Assembly (NCBI RefSeq): GCF_002218085.1
Contig: NZ_BDUC01000006.1
Coordinates: 310,001-374,000, forward strand
Direction of reading: 5' to 3'
Source of the DNA: Tolypothrix sp. NIES-4075
GTDB taxonomy: Bacteria; Cyanobacteriota; Cyanobacteriia; Cyanobacteriales; Nostocaceae
DNA: 64,000 bases
In this document: piece by piece, positions 26,307-35,657 of the stretch
How the letters are laid out: each line of letters begins with the position of its first letter
Position numbering within the stretch: the first letter of the stretch is position 1
Made by a program: the position numbers and the translations under genes
Notes under the pieces: model-generated
Database searches by the model: none
Seen by the model: the letters and a program-made list of their open reading frames with translations, nothing else
Told to the model about the DNA's origin: nothing

Positions 26307-26891
26307 TTAAGTTCCTAAAAATTGCTTGCTTTGCTGCAATTGGTGCATATGATGAAACAAACTCCAGCAATATTCTTCTGGTAAACCACAGGTAACAGCA
26401 CCCCGCAAAACAATATTAAAATACCAATCGTTAGGCGCGACTTCTGCTGTCAGCTTCTCAACTACTACATAGGTGCGAACGTCTTTGTATACTTGATTTT
26501 GGCAATGAATATCTACCAATTCTTGCCGATAACCGCCATGAGGTACATCTTCTCTTATATCGAGGCGATCGCTCAATCGCCAAGGTAGCTGATAAAGTAC
26601 ACCGATCACGCTAGCTTTGGCATCTTTCACCACATCCAAAACCCCACATTTGCGCGTCGGGGAAAAGCGATAAAACCCCAGTTTATAATTTTTTAACGTT
26701 GCCGCACCGACGACATAAAGATGAGTGTTCTCACCAAGCGATCGCTTCAAATCCACCGGACACATACAAGATCCATACGCAAAATAATAAAACATCGGTT
26801 CCTGTTGCTTTTGTTGCAGATTTAAATCCAGCTTGGCTGAACCATCGACTTGCACCCAAATATGATGAGAATTTCCCCCGCGATCGCTCAT
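26307..26891 (-). CDS. Gamma-glutamylcyclotransferase-family protein
   Basis: 194 residues. The AIG2/GGCT fold is shown by MFYYFAYGSCMCPVDLKR (YGS substrate loop), SVIGVLYQLPWRLSDRLDIRED (with the conserved acidic residues) and GGYRQELVDI. The core starts at an internal Met near residue 33; the 32 residues before it are not conserved in the family, so translation might begin at that ATG. Likely acts on gamma-glutamyl amines or peptides; the exact substrate is unknown. Confidence 0.85.
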   Translation of the reverse strand: MSDRGGNSHHIWVQVDGSAKLDLNLQQKQQEPMFYYFAYGSCMCPVDLKRSLGENTHLYVVGAATLKNYKLGFYRFSPTRKCGVLDVVKDAKASVIGVLYQLPWRLSDRLDIREDVPHGGYRQELVDIHCQNQVYKDVRTYVVVEKLTAEVAPNDWYFNIVLRGAVTCGLPEEYCWSLFHHMHQLQQSKQFLGT

Positions 26892-26969
26892 CTATCCTTA
26901 GAGGTATTAATTACACCGCATATTATATCACAATATATAAATATGTACTACTATAAGTCGATAAATAAA

Positions 26970-27145
26970 CCGGGGATTGGGGAATGGGAAATAGGTAATG
27001 GGGAATGGGGAATGGGGAATGGGGAATAGGTAATGGAGAATGGGGAATGGAAAATAGGTAATGGGGAATGGAAAGAATCTCTTATTCCCAATGCCCTACT
27101 TTGACCAATTACCAATTACCTTTTTCCCCATTACCCATTACCCCA
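26970..27145. repeat. GGGGAAT/GGTAATG short tandem repeat array with inverted half
   Basis: Degenerate heptamers GGGGAAT, GGTAATG and GGAATGG run from 26970 to about 27070, and their complements (CCCATTACC) follow to 27145, so a long hairpin can form. It borders the 3' end of the next gene. Confidence 0.8.
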
Positions 27146-27146
27146 A

Positions 27147-28724
27147 TTACTCATAACTTTTGCGAATTTGATTCCAGGCTTTGACAACTGCCTGTAAATT
27201 CTTGGGTAGGTTATTTTGAGACACATCGTTGTAGCGAACCGTAGTGTCGTTACTGGTGACAGTGTACGTGATATAATCAGCAGAACCCTTGGTGGCTGGG
27301 TAACTTAGATTCTCTAATTCATTGAATCTATGGTCTTTGAGAACTTGTTGAAATTCTCGCACCTTTTGCTGAGAAACCCGCCAAACTCGACGTTCGGAAT
27401 CATTCGCATCACCGATGCGGTATTGCACCAAACGCCCATCATTAAGTAAAATAGTTTCGTAGGTTTTGCCGATAAAGCCACCGCTAGAAATTTGTCGAAA
27501 AACCACATTGCGATCCAATTGTGGTGGTAACTCGCTTACAGGAATAGGTAAAGGTTTAATCTCATCTGGAATTGGGTTAGCGATCGCAATATTGCGAATA
27601 TCATTCCAAGCTTTGACGACTGTCTGCAAATTTTCAGGTAAGTTATTTCGCGAGACATCATTATACTGAATCGTACCATCAGAAGTAGTGATTGTATAAG
27701 TGATGTAATCGGCAGAACCTTGAGCTGCTGGGTAACTCAGATTTCGCAACTCACTTAATTTCTGTTTTTCTAACAATTTTTTAAATTCTTTCAATTGGTG
27801 TGGAGAAACCTGCCAAACTTGAGGTTCAAGATCGTTTTCTTTACCTTTTTCATAGCGGATGATGCGTCCGTCATTCAGCAATACAGTTTCGTAGGTTCTC
27901 GCAAAGAAACCACCACTGGAGATTTGCCGAAAAATGACATTCTTATTCAAAGCTGGTGGTAACTCACTTGTGGGAATCGTTATAGGTGTAATTCCCTTAG
28001 AAGCAATTTCGCTGTTCTTTTCATTCAGCCGAAGTGCAGAACCAGAGGCATCGGTATGATAAACTAAAATTTGGTCAACTGCGCCTACAACTACCTTCCA
28101 ACCGTTGACGATCGCTCTTGTACAGCCCTCATCAGGACGCGGTAGATTCAAACAACCATTATTCCAATTTTTCTGTTTCGCCTGAACGATATTTAATTGA
28201 GAAATCGGCAGATTCAAACGTCGGGATGCAGCTTGGAGAACAGCATTCTTAACTGATTCTGGTAATTTAGTTTCGGAGTTTCCCGCAGTCTGGGTAGAAG
28301 CTATTCGTAACAAACGTCCGTTACTATTGGTGTGATAAACCCATTTTTGTTTACCGTCAGACACCACAACCTTCCAACCAGGAACTAACGCTTGGGTGCA
28401 GATTTCACTAGGTTGAGATACTCCCAAACAACCATTATTCCAAGTTCGGGGAGTGGATTCAACAATTTCCAGGTCTTCGATGGAAATTTGCGATCTTTTT
28501 GATGCATCTCGCAGCACCGCTGCTTCTACTCGATGCGGCAAATTGTTTGTTGTCATTTCTTTAATGAATTCATTTGTGCTTTCTGCCATTAAATTTGCAG
28601 GCGTTGCGGTAGCATTCTTGATGAGGGTGAAATTGCTACCAATCGACAAAAAGCCAGTCAAAATCAAAACAGTGAAAATTCGTGCTTGATTTGTGGTAAG
28701 ATAAATTTTAAGTATAGTTTTCAT
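27147..28724 (-). CDS. Secreted protein with two duplicated domain pairs
   Basis: 525 residues with an N-terminal signal/anchor. Two copies of a ~75-residue domain come first (WNNGCLGVSQPSEICTQALV and WNNGCLNLPRPDEGCTRAIV, each with Cys pairs and a GWKVVV strand). Two copies of a ~115-residue domain follow (FRQISSGGFFARTYETVLL and FRQISSGGFIGKTYETILL). The protein is thus A-A-B-B. No catalytic residues are recognised; the conserved cysteines suggest disulfides outside the cytoplasm. Similar domains occur in cyanobacterial hypothetical proteins. Confidence 0.75.
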   Translation of the reverse strand: MKTILKIYLTTNQARIFTVLILTGFLSIGSNFTLIKNATATPANLMAESTNEFIKEMTTNNLPHRVEAAVLRDASKRSQISIEDLEIVESTPRTWNNGCLGVSQPSEICTQALVPGWKVVVSDGKQKWVYHTNSNGRLLRIASTQTAGNSETKLPESVKNAVLQAASRRLNLPISQLNIVQAKQKNWNNGCLNLPRPDEGCTRAIVNGWKVVVGAVDQILVYHTDASGSALRLNEKNSEIASKGITPITIPTSELPPALNKNVIFRQISSGGFFARTYETVLLNDGRIIRYEKGKENDLEPQVWQVSPHQLKEFKKLLEKQKLSELRNLSYPAAQGSADYITYTITTSDGTIQYNDVSRNNLPENLQTVVKAWNDIRNIAIANPIPDEIKPLPIPVSELPPQLDRNVVFRQISSGGFIGKTYETILLNDGRLVQYRIGDANDSERRVWRVSQQKVREFQQVLKDHRFNELENLSYPATKGSADYITYTVTSNDTTVRYNDVSQNNLPKNLQAVVKAWNQIRKSYE

Positions 28725-29053
28725 AGCTAGAGTGAAAATTTAGTGGTTAATTAGTATTTATTAGCCATTAATCATTAACCGCTAGTTCAATATCAAACAA
28801 GTTCTAACTAGCGAATAAAGATAAAAAAGTATATTATCCCACAATACAAGTATTTGGGATTAACTTAACGGCATTGTTCGGTGGTACATGTGAACATAGA
28901 CACCGCTATACGTTCTATTAGTTCCTAACTTTTAGATTAGATTTATATTTGCCAAATCACATCACCCAATTGACTTACCCGGAAGGGTGATATTGGTGCT
29001 TCGACAATCCACTAAAGCTTTAAACGAGCAGGAAATTGACTTTTTTAACGATA
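28725..29053. other. Intergenic region, nothing recognised
   Basis: A+T-rich spacer between two leftward genes. No ORF, RNA gene or strong repeat is visible. Confidence 0.5.
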
Positions 29054-29548
29054 TCAGGCGGAAAGTGCTGTATGATCGAGAAACTCATGATTTGGCACAT
29101 CAAATCTAATAGTACTACCTGCCCAGTCTTTTAAATCGGGCGCTAACCAAACTAGCTTTCGCACAATTTCATCATTAACCCACAGCACCACCGGAAAGGG
29201 AAACTGTTTTCTAAACTCATCTCGCATGAGATTGGTAGAGATGATCAGTTGATTAATTTCTACCACCGATTCTAAACCTCTGACTATCAAAGCTTCGGGT
29301 TGAGTAGTGCCGATCGCGTCGATTAAGGGTGTATAAAGTGTTTTAGCGCAAGGTGGAATCAGAACTTCTCGGATATCTGCTGAGGAAAATTCTTCTAACC
29401 AGCTGACTATTTGCTGCTGTCTATTGACATTGCAGGACGCTAACAGTAGTGAAAACTCTCCATCAGCCATCATAATTGCCCGTGCCAGACGAGTAATAGC
29501 AGCAGTGTAGTTTGTCGTGCTTTCTTGGTTATTAATTAAGCTAATCAT
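29054..29548 (-). pseudogene. N-terminal fragment of a cyanobacterial STAND/TPR-type protein
   Basis: 164 residues. The sequence (TRLARAIMMADGEFSLLLAS, RGLESVVEINQLIISTNLMR, FPFPVVLWVNDEIVRKLVWL) matches my memory of the N-terminal region of large cyanobacterial ATPase-like proteins with C-terminal TPRs. Those run to 800 residues or more, whereas this one stops at HEFLDHTALSA. It could be a truncated gene or a stand-alone short homologue. No P-loop is visible. Confidence 0.5.
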
Positions 29549-30031
29549 TGAGAATCCTAAATTAAATTTTAATAATTAAATTGTTAGAGTCGGGAAAATT
29601 ACCCAGGCTTGCGATTCTGACAAGCTGGGGTAATTTTAATAACCAAAATATACTCTTGATGTGGTTATTGAGCGTGTGGTGTTAGACCCCCCATTCACGA
29701 ATACCAATTGGCTAATTAGGAAATCTCTTGACCATTAATCGTGCTTGGGCATTAGGATATAGCTAAATAAATGCTTGAAGTTGAATCATTTCATTGTCCG
29801 GAAAAATTAGTAAAAAGTAATATAGAAGTAAAAGCGATCGCAATGCCTGAGTTAATGAACTACCCAGACCTACAACGTTATCGGTCTGGGTTTCTGCGCC
29901 CAAACCAGTAGATCCAGATTTCTGACGTTTCATTTGTCCTAGTTGCCGCATACTTCCAGCTTGCTTGGGCTAAGGAGTGGATGAGGTAGAGCTAGAGGCA
30001 TCTACGTCTACGAGGCTCGTTCCAAACCCCT
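29549..30031. other. Intergenic region, no supported gene
   Basis: A short ORF on the minus strand (29763-29951) has a hydrophobic end but no family match or good ribosome-binding site. Nothing else is seen. Confidence 0.4.
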
Positions 30032-30148
30032 AGGACTTACGCACATTCTACGAATTCTTGGCGTTCTTGGCGTCTTCTCCCGAAGGGAGAGGCTAGCGCC
30101 AAGGCGGTTCAATAAATTAAGCTTTTGGGCGATTTTTGCGTAAGTCCT
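30032..30148. repeat. 117-bp MITE-like element with AGGACTTACGCA termini
   Basis: AGGACTTACGCA (30032-30043) and TGCGTAAGTCCT (30137-30148) are perfect 12-bp terminal inverted repeats. The interior holds repeated CTTGGCGT and a CTCCCGAAGGGAG hairpin. There is no coding capacity. An isolated end occurs near 18496. Confidence 0.75.
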
Positions 30149-30194
30149 GAAGAGTTTAAGAGAGTTTTTGCGCTTATTCCTAAACCTTTGTTTG

Positions 30195-30869
30195 TCAAGT
30201 GTTCGGTAGAAAAAGACGATAGGATTCGCTGTCTAACAGAATTCTGAAACCCAGCCACATCAGCACAAATGGGAAAATCTTGCGAGCATAACGGCTGAGT
30301 ACCAAAGCGATACCGGGTTGATGAGTCAAAGTATAGGACATAAACAGCCAGCAGCAAACAATGAAATAGCAAACTGGTATGATCACGGACAGATTTTGGA
30401 TTGTGCTGCTGGCAAACAAGGGTATATAAATCCCAAGATTGTTGCCACCGTTAGAAATCGTGACCGCAGAGACACGATAGGTCTGCGGATCGCGGATTAC
30501 GTCCCAGAGCGATCGCTTTCTGGAATCAAATCCGAGAAATTTAGAGTTTCTTTTTAGATTGGCTGACTTATCTTCGGCTGAGTCATCCTTATTAAGGTTG
30601 AATAAATTGTTCAAGCCAATGAGTATCGGTAGAATCCCTAGTAGACCAATCCAAGTTGACGGAATTGCTAGACCCAGTAAGAAACCAACCAAACTTACTA
30701 TCACTAATGCCGTGAACCCTAGAATCTCACCAACCACAACATGTTGAGGACGAAAAGTCCGATTAACCTCGCTGAAGAAGGCAGTTAGATAAATATTGTC
30801 ATCAAACGTTGTTGCCACAGCAGCAGCTAGCCCAATCTTAATTGTTGCAATTAACCAATCCATCACCAT
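30195..30869 (-). CDS. CadD-family cadmium resistance transporter-like protein
   Basis: 224 residues with at least five transmembrane helices and the family pattern AVATTFDDNIYLTAFF near the N-terminus. A charged cytoplasmic loop (NLNKDDSAEDKSANLKRNSK) separates the two halves, followed by VSAVTISNGGNNLGIYIPLF. CadD proteins are linked to cadmium resistance; physiological substrate in cyanobacteria is unknown. It diverges from the sulfonate-type binding protein gene. Confidence 0.8.
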   Translation of the reverse strand: MVMDWLIATIKIGLAAAVATTFDDNIYLTAFFSEVNRTFRPQHVVVGEILGFTALVIVSLVGFLLGLAIPSTWIGLLGILPILIGLNNLFNLNKDDSAEDKSANLKRNSKFLGFDSRKRSLWDVIRDPQTYRVSAVTISNGGNNLGIYIPLFASSTIQNLSVIIPVCYFIVCCWLFMSYTLTHQPGIALVLSRYARKIFPFVLMWLGFRILLDSESYRLFLPNT

Positions 30870-31084
30870 TCCTCACTCAACACCTATCTGATGACCGAAA
30901 AAGAGCGATCGCTCAACCGTTGTAGAAAATTCACACAATATCGATATGATAATGTGAGTATCGCATATTGGGTGTAACCAGCGAGTAAAACTGGTATATA
31001 CATATCAAGCGGTGCTTTGACTTTATCCCCCATCTGCAATTCATCCGGCAATTTCCATCACCTATATTTATCAAAGGAGTCATT

Positions 31085-32359
31085 ATGATTAGCCGTTTGA
31101 TTGACCTTTTGCTTAGATGCACAGGTCAAAACATCTTACGGTCGCTCAAATCAGCCACTCGTAGTAAGGCTACATACAGGTTTGCAGTTCGATTTTGTCT
31201 CGGACTTGTCTCGATTTTGGTCTTGACTCTGGTTTTTGACGGTCATGCTGTTGCCGTTTCTGATGGCAATAAGCTCTCCTCTGTAATAAATCAGTTCAAA
31301 CTACCCAAAACCTCAATAATCCAGTTAGTGGAAACCGTGGGACTGTTTATGGGTGGGATAATTTTTTGTATAGTTTTGGATCGCTGGTTTTCTAAGCGTT
31401 CTGGTCAATCTAGCAACACGCCTTTAGCAGAGCAAGCGCGGCGGCTCAAGCAACTCAAAATAGGATATCCAGAGGGGATGACAAATCTGGAAGTTCTCCG
31501 TACTCAAGGCTTGCTGGAAATGCGTTTGCGACCATTTGGGCTGATTGTCACCTGGACAAGCTTTTTATCAGCCTCTTCTCTGATAGAAGCACTCAGCAAC
31601 GGGACGATTGATTTCTGCGGTGGGGGTGGCACGGCTAGCATCTTCTCTCAAGCGGCGGATCATGTATTTGTGCGGGTGGCTAAGGAAAAATATACCGCTC
31701 CCAAAGGTCAAGCGATTCTAGTACCGGAAGATTCGCCGATTCAGACACTAGCAGACCTGAAGGGTAAAAAGATCGCTTTTGACAAAGGCTCAAGCGCACA
31801 TTATGTGCTTGTGCGATCGCTGGCAAAAGTAGGTCTCGATTTTAGTGACATTGAGCCAGTTTATTTGACACAACCTGAGGCGCTGCCCCGATTCCGGCGG
31901 GGTGAAATCGATGCTTGGGTGATTTGGGTTCCCTACACAGCTACTCAAGCCCGAAGCGCTTACCCAGGGCGATCGATTGCAGACCTAGAGAGCATATTTG
32001 GTGACAAAGCCTCTGTAGAAGTTCCGACTTATTACTACGCGATTCCAGAGCTAGTACGCGACTATCCCGACCTGCTCAAGGTGATTTTAGAAGAGGTAAA
32101 CGAAGCTGGAGCTTGGGCTAAGAGACAAGAATTAGAAGCTGCTCAACGAATGGCGCAGAACCATGAAATCGATTCATCCATCGTAGAAACTTTACAGCAA
32201 CGTAGTGGCGAACGCGCCATCATTCCGATTGACGACCAATCGCTCACTGCCCTACAGCATCAGGCAAATATATTTAGAGATTTAAATCTGATTCCTGAGC
32301 GGGTGAATGTGAAAGATGGAACCTATAGCTTGCAGACCAAGCAAAACTGGACTTATTAA
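31085..32359 (+). CDS. Membrane-anchored ABC-type sulfonate/nitrate-like substrate-binding protein
   Basis: 424 residues, ATG 31085 preceded by AAAGGAGT. Two N-terminal transmembrane segments (LGLVSILVLTLVF and VGLFMGGIIFCIVLDRWF) precede a SsuA/TauA-type periplasmic binding domain (LKIGYPEGMTNLEVLRTQGL, IEALSNGTIDFCGGGGTASI, LADLKGKKIAFDKGSSAHYV, RGEIDAWVIWVP). No permease or ATPase is adjacent, so it may be a sensor or share a transporter elsewhere. Ligand unknown; aliphatic sulfonate is the family default. Confidence 0.85.
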   Translation: MISRLIDLLLRCTGQNILRSLKSATRSKATYRFAVRFCLGLVSILVLTLVFDGHAVAVSDGNKLSSVINQFKLPKTSIIQLVETVGLFMGGIIFCIVLDRWFSKRSGQSSNTPLAEQARRLKQLKIGYPEGMTNLEVLRTQGLLEMRLRPFGLIVTWTSFLSASSLIEALSNGTIDFCGGGGTASIFSQAADHVFVRVAKEKYTAPKGQAILVPEDSPIQTLADLKGKKIAFDKGSSAHYVLVRSLAKVGLDFSDIEPVYLTQPEALPRFRRGEIDAWVIWVPYTATQARSAYPGRSIADLESIFGDKASVEVPTYYYAIPELVRDYPDLLKVILEEVNEAGAWAKRQELEAAQRMAQNHEIDSSIVETLQQRSGERAIIPIDDQSLTALQHQANIFRDLNLIPERVNVKDGTYSLQTKQNWTY

Positions 32360-32706
32360 GTGGAACAGTTAAGAACCACGATCGCCAATTATCGAAATGA
32401 TAATACTGCACTATTTGCTTTTAGTGTTGCAGCAACTTGCAGAGCGACTTTTGGGGAAGGTTGGCTAAAAAAGTAATAACAAGTTTTTATACTATTTTAC
32501 ACTATTTTAGGTATAATTATGGCTATTTTTGCCGCTTTTTATAAAAAATAAAGTTGTGAATTATACTGTTAATTTCTGGCTTTTTGAAAGTATTGGGATG
32601 AGCGGTGAGCCAGCGCGGTCTTGGGGGTTTCCCCCATGAGCGACTGGCGAGGAGCGAAGGGTAAACCGCTCACTACGAATTTTTCTTATATTACTGAAAA
32701 TACTGG
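32360..32706. other. Intergenic region with 38-codon ORF
   Basis: A GTG directly after the preceding stop opens a 38-codon frame to 32476 (VEQLRTTIANYRNDNTALFA). It may be a translationally coupled mini-gene or a remnant; no family was recognised. A hairpin-like GAGCG...CGCTCA repeat lies at about 32598-32678. Confidence 0.4.
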
Positions 32707-33906
32707 ATGAGGGTTGTGAGCAAACAGGCGTTCTTTTCTGCGGTGGTAGCTTTAAGTATAATAGCGGCGGTGATGTTGTCTTTTCCTGTAAACGCGCAAA
32801 ATCCGTCTGTGGGAACTGCGGAGTTGCGGGGGGTGTGGTTAACTAATATTGATAGCGATGTGTTGTTTGAGCGATCGCGTCTGAATAAAGCTTTGCAACG
32901 CTTAGATGAATTAAACTTTAATACTCTATATCCGACTGTTTGGAATTGGGGCTGGACGTTATATCCTAGTAAAGTAGCTCAAAGTGTAATTGGGCGATCG
33001 CTCGATCCCACACCGGGATTGCAACGACGTGATATGCTCAAAGAAATTGTCGATGTCGGACATCAAAAAGGCTTAACAGTCATTCCCTGGTTTGAATTCG
33101 GCTTTATGGCACCGGCTGATTCGCAACTAGCTAAACGTCATCCGCAATGGCTGACAAATCGCGTTAACGGTACGCAAATTGTCAAAGAAGGAACTCACGA
33201 TCGCGTTTGGTTAAATCCCTTTCATCCCGAAGTACAGCAATTTATCCAAAACTTAATCGTCGAAATCGTCAGAAATTACAACATCGACGGCATTCAATTT
33301 GATGACCATTTTGGTTTACCATCAGAATTGGGATATGATGCCTATACAGTTGCACTCTACAAAAAAGAGCATAATGGCAAAGCTCCCCCAACAGACTTTC
33401 AAAATCCAGAATGGGTAAGTTGGCGAGCGAATAAAATCACCAACTATATGAAGCGGGTATTCACAGCTATTAAAGCAACGAAAAAGAATTGCATCGTTTC
33501 CATTGCACCTAATCCGCAACGCTTCTCCTACCCGTTATTTTTAGCAGATTGGGAGAAGTGGGAACGGATGGGATTAGTTGAAGAATTAGTTTTGCAAATA
33601 TACCGCAATGACTTAAATGTGTTTAACAGCGAATTAGAATATCCAGAAGTCAAAGCAGCACGCAGCCACATTCCTGTAAGTATCGGCATTTTATCAGGTT
33701 TGAAAGGTCGATTTGTGCCGATGCAACAAATTGAAACACAAGTGCAGACTGTACGTGCAAGAAAGTTTGCTGGTGTATCCTTCTTCTTTTACGAAACTTT
33801 ATGGAATCTCACTAATGAAAAACCCCTACAACGTCAAACTAGCTTTGGGAAACTTTTCCCCACACCAAAAGCGTATCCGAACTTGCTTTTAGGTTGGAAA
33901 GGTTGA
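32707..33906 (+). CDS. Secreted GHL10/DUF187-type glycoside hydrolase-like protein
   Basis: 399 residues with a signal peptide (VVALSIIAAVMLSFPVNAQ). The TIM-barrel family is recognised by LRGVWLTNIDSDVLF, LNFNTLYPTVWNWGWTLYPS, VIPWFEFGFMAP and NIDGIQFDDHFGLPSELGYD. The conserved acidic residues of GHL10 (E in WFEFG, D in FDDHFG) are present. Likely acts on cell-wall or extracellular polysaccharide; substrate unproven. Confidence 0.88.
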   Translation: MRVVSKQAFFSAVVALSIIAAVMLSFPVNAQNPSVGTAELRGVWLTNIDSDVLFERSRLNKALQRLDELNFNTLYPTVWNWGWTLYPSKVAQSVIGRSLDPTPGLQRRDMLKEIVDVGHQKGLTVIPWFEFGFMAPADSQLAKRHPQWLTNRVNGTQIVKEGTHDRVWLNPFHPEVQQFIQNLIVEIVRNYNIDGIQFDDHFGLPSELGYDAYTVALYKKEHNGKAPPTDFQNPEWVSWRANKITNYMKRVFTAIKATKKNCIVSIAPNPQRFSYPLFLADWEKWERMGLVEELVLQIYRNDLNVFNSELEYPEVKAARSHIPVSIGILSGLKGRFVPMQQIETQVQTVRARKFAGVSFFFYETLWNLTNEKPLQRQTSFGKLFPTPKAYPNLLLGWKG

Positions 33907-33999
33907 GGGAGACTTTCTTGACAAGGGGGGGACAAGGGGACAAGGGGGACATTTTTTCTTTCTATTACCCATTCCCAATTCCCAATTCCCCATTCCCCA

Positions 34000-35478
34000 T
34001 TACCCAATTCCCAAACGTCCAGCCAAAGCGGGAGTTAAAGGTAAAAGGGTGGCTATCATTAAGAATAAGGCTAAAAGACCTAAGGCAGCGCGTGCGTCGT
34101 CGGGTTCGCTGATTTCGTTCAAGCTGGGACGTTCTAAATCCCGCTGTAAAAATAAAATCACGATCGCCCAATACATTGCAAGCGGATTTGCTAAAGATGC
34201 TATTCCTAAAACAATTAAAGTTGCTACTGTGACTCTTCCTGCGGTTTTGCGTCCATAAATCGCTTGGACAATGCGTCCACCATCTAATACACCGGCTGGC
34301 ATTAAGTTTATCGCGGTGATGACTAATCCTAACCAACCAATCACCACTAAAGGATGAATATCCACCACAGACGATTGTAACGCGGAACCGAGAATTATCC
34401 GCGCCAAGCTTCCTACCAAAATCGAACCTTGGAAAAACTCGTTTGGTAGTTGAAACAAGCTACCTTGATGAGAAAGCAATAAGCCAATTATCAATGTTAC
34501 CAGAGAAGCAATTCCACCTGCGGCTGGACCTGCTATGGCAATATCGAATAATACCTTGCGATTGGGTAATAAAGATTCAAACCGAGTAATTGCCCCAAAT
34601 GAGCCAATTTGTACGGCGGGAAGAAAGAATGGTAAACTTAAGCGGATTTGGTGATGCCGTGCGAGTAACCAATGACCAAGTTCGTGAATCAGCAAAATTG
34701 TCAAAATACCCGCAGCAATGGGTAAAGCTTCAGCAAAGCGGGATGGATTCTCAAAGAAATCGAATCTTAATAGTAAACCGGCAGCTTCTAAACAAGTGGC
34801 GATCGTTGCTATAAATAAAATACCAGCAAAGATTTTTTGTGATATTGTTGACGGACGTGGGTCATTGCTGCTGGGTAAGACGATAATTACAGGTTTAGTA
34901 TCTGGGTTTTCCACGAGAAACAGGCGATATTTATCACCCAAACGTTCCTCTAAACTAGCGGTGAGACGTTTGTGAACTTCTTCTGGTTCTCCGCGTAGAT
35001 TACCTTTGAAAATCGCTCCTTGTTGATAAGCGATCGCTTCTGTGGCAAAAAATGTATCTAAACCGAAAATACCTTTAATTGCGTTCAATTCCTCTTCCGG
35101 AATTCGCGGTTCTTCCAGCTTTAATTCCGCATTCACTGTATTTTCTGGAGTTTCTAGTGCTGGGGTAGCGGCTATTCTTTCTGTTGCACGTTGTCTGAGA
35201 ATCGCATCTTGTCCGGCAGAGCGCAACTTTCTTCCCAAAAAGATGTATAAGGCAGTCGATCCCACCAATAAAAATAGCACGCCGACTATATTGATGTAAA
35301 TCCCGGCGGCAAACAAACCAAAAAACAACAGCCAAGGAGTCATCAACACCACCGACTGCAACCAAGCTAAGATGCCCAGTTTACCAAAAGGTCTGGCGCG
35401 ATAAAAGCCCCAAGCCAAAATGCCGAAAAAAACCAGCACGATTGCCGTAATAATAGGAGTTTCTGAAGCAGTAAGCAT
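34000..35478 (-). CDS. Site-2 protease, M50 family (EGY-like)
   Basis: 492 residues. A soluble N-terminal region with two helices precedes a polytopic membrane protease. The zinc motif is HELGHW, and the third ligand lies in MPAGVLDGGRIVQAIYG. The pattern DTFFATEAIAYQQGAIFKGN is typical of the plant chloroplast EGY1/cyanobacterial group. The last codons (RLGIG-stop) are read from an AATTGGG/GGTAATG short repeat array (33960-34015), so the C-terminus borders repeat DNA. It would cut membrane-embedded regulators; target unknown. Confidence 0.9.
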   Translation of the reverse strand: MLTASETPIITAIVLVFFGILAWGFYRARPFGKLGILAWLQSVVLMTPWLLFFGLFAAGIYINIVGVLFLLVGSTALYIFLGRKLRSAGQDAILRQRATERIAATPALETPENTVNAELKLEEPRIPEEELNAIKGIFGLDTFFATEAIAYQQGAIFKGNLRGEPEEVHKRLTASLEERLGDKYRLFLVENPDTKPVIIVLPSSNDPRPSTISQKIFAGILFIATIATCLEAAGLLLRFDFFENPSRFAEALPIAAGILTILLIHELGHWLLARHHQIRLSLPFFLPAVQIGSFGAITRFESLLPNRKVLFDIAIAGPAAGGIASLVTLIIGLLLSHQGSLFQLPNEFFQGSILVGSLARIILGSALQSSVVDIHPLVVIGWLGLVITAINLMPAGVLDGGRIVQAIYGRKTAGRVTVATLIVLGIASLANPLAMYWAIVILFLQRDLERPSLNEISEPDDARAALGLLALFLMIATLLPLTPALAGRLGIG

Positions 35479-35657
35479 TTTAAATCTATTTTTTTTAATT
35501 TTCGCACGGGCGACGGTCAGTTTTTTGCTTGATTACCACTAATCTATAACCCCGCTTGTAATGTTTTCAAATATGTAACATTGCCAAGATAGTGGCTACA
35601 TAGATGTTAATTTTACTTATGAAACCTGAGAAAGTATCTATATAAGGTAGAATTACG

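Noticed and set aside
29763..29951. 62-codon minus-strand ORF
   Set aside because: Unrecognised, no good ribosome-binding site, next to repeat DNA; left as non-coding.
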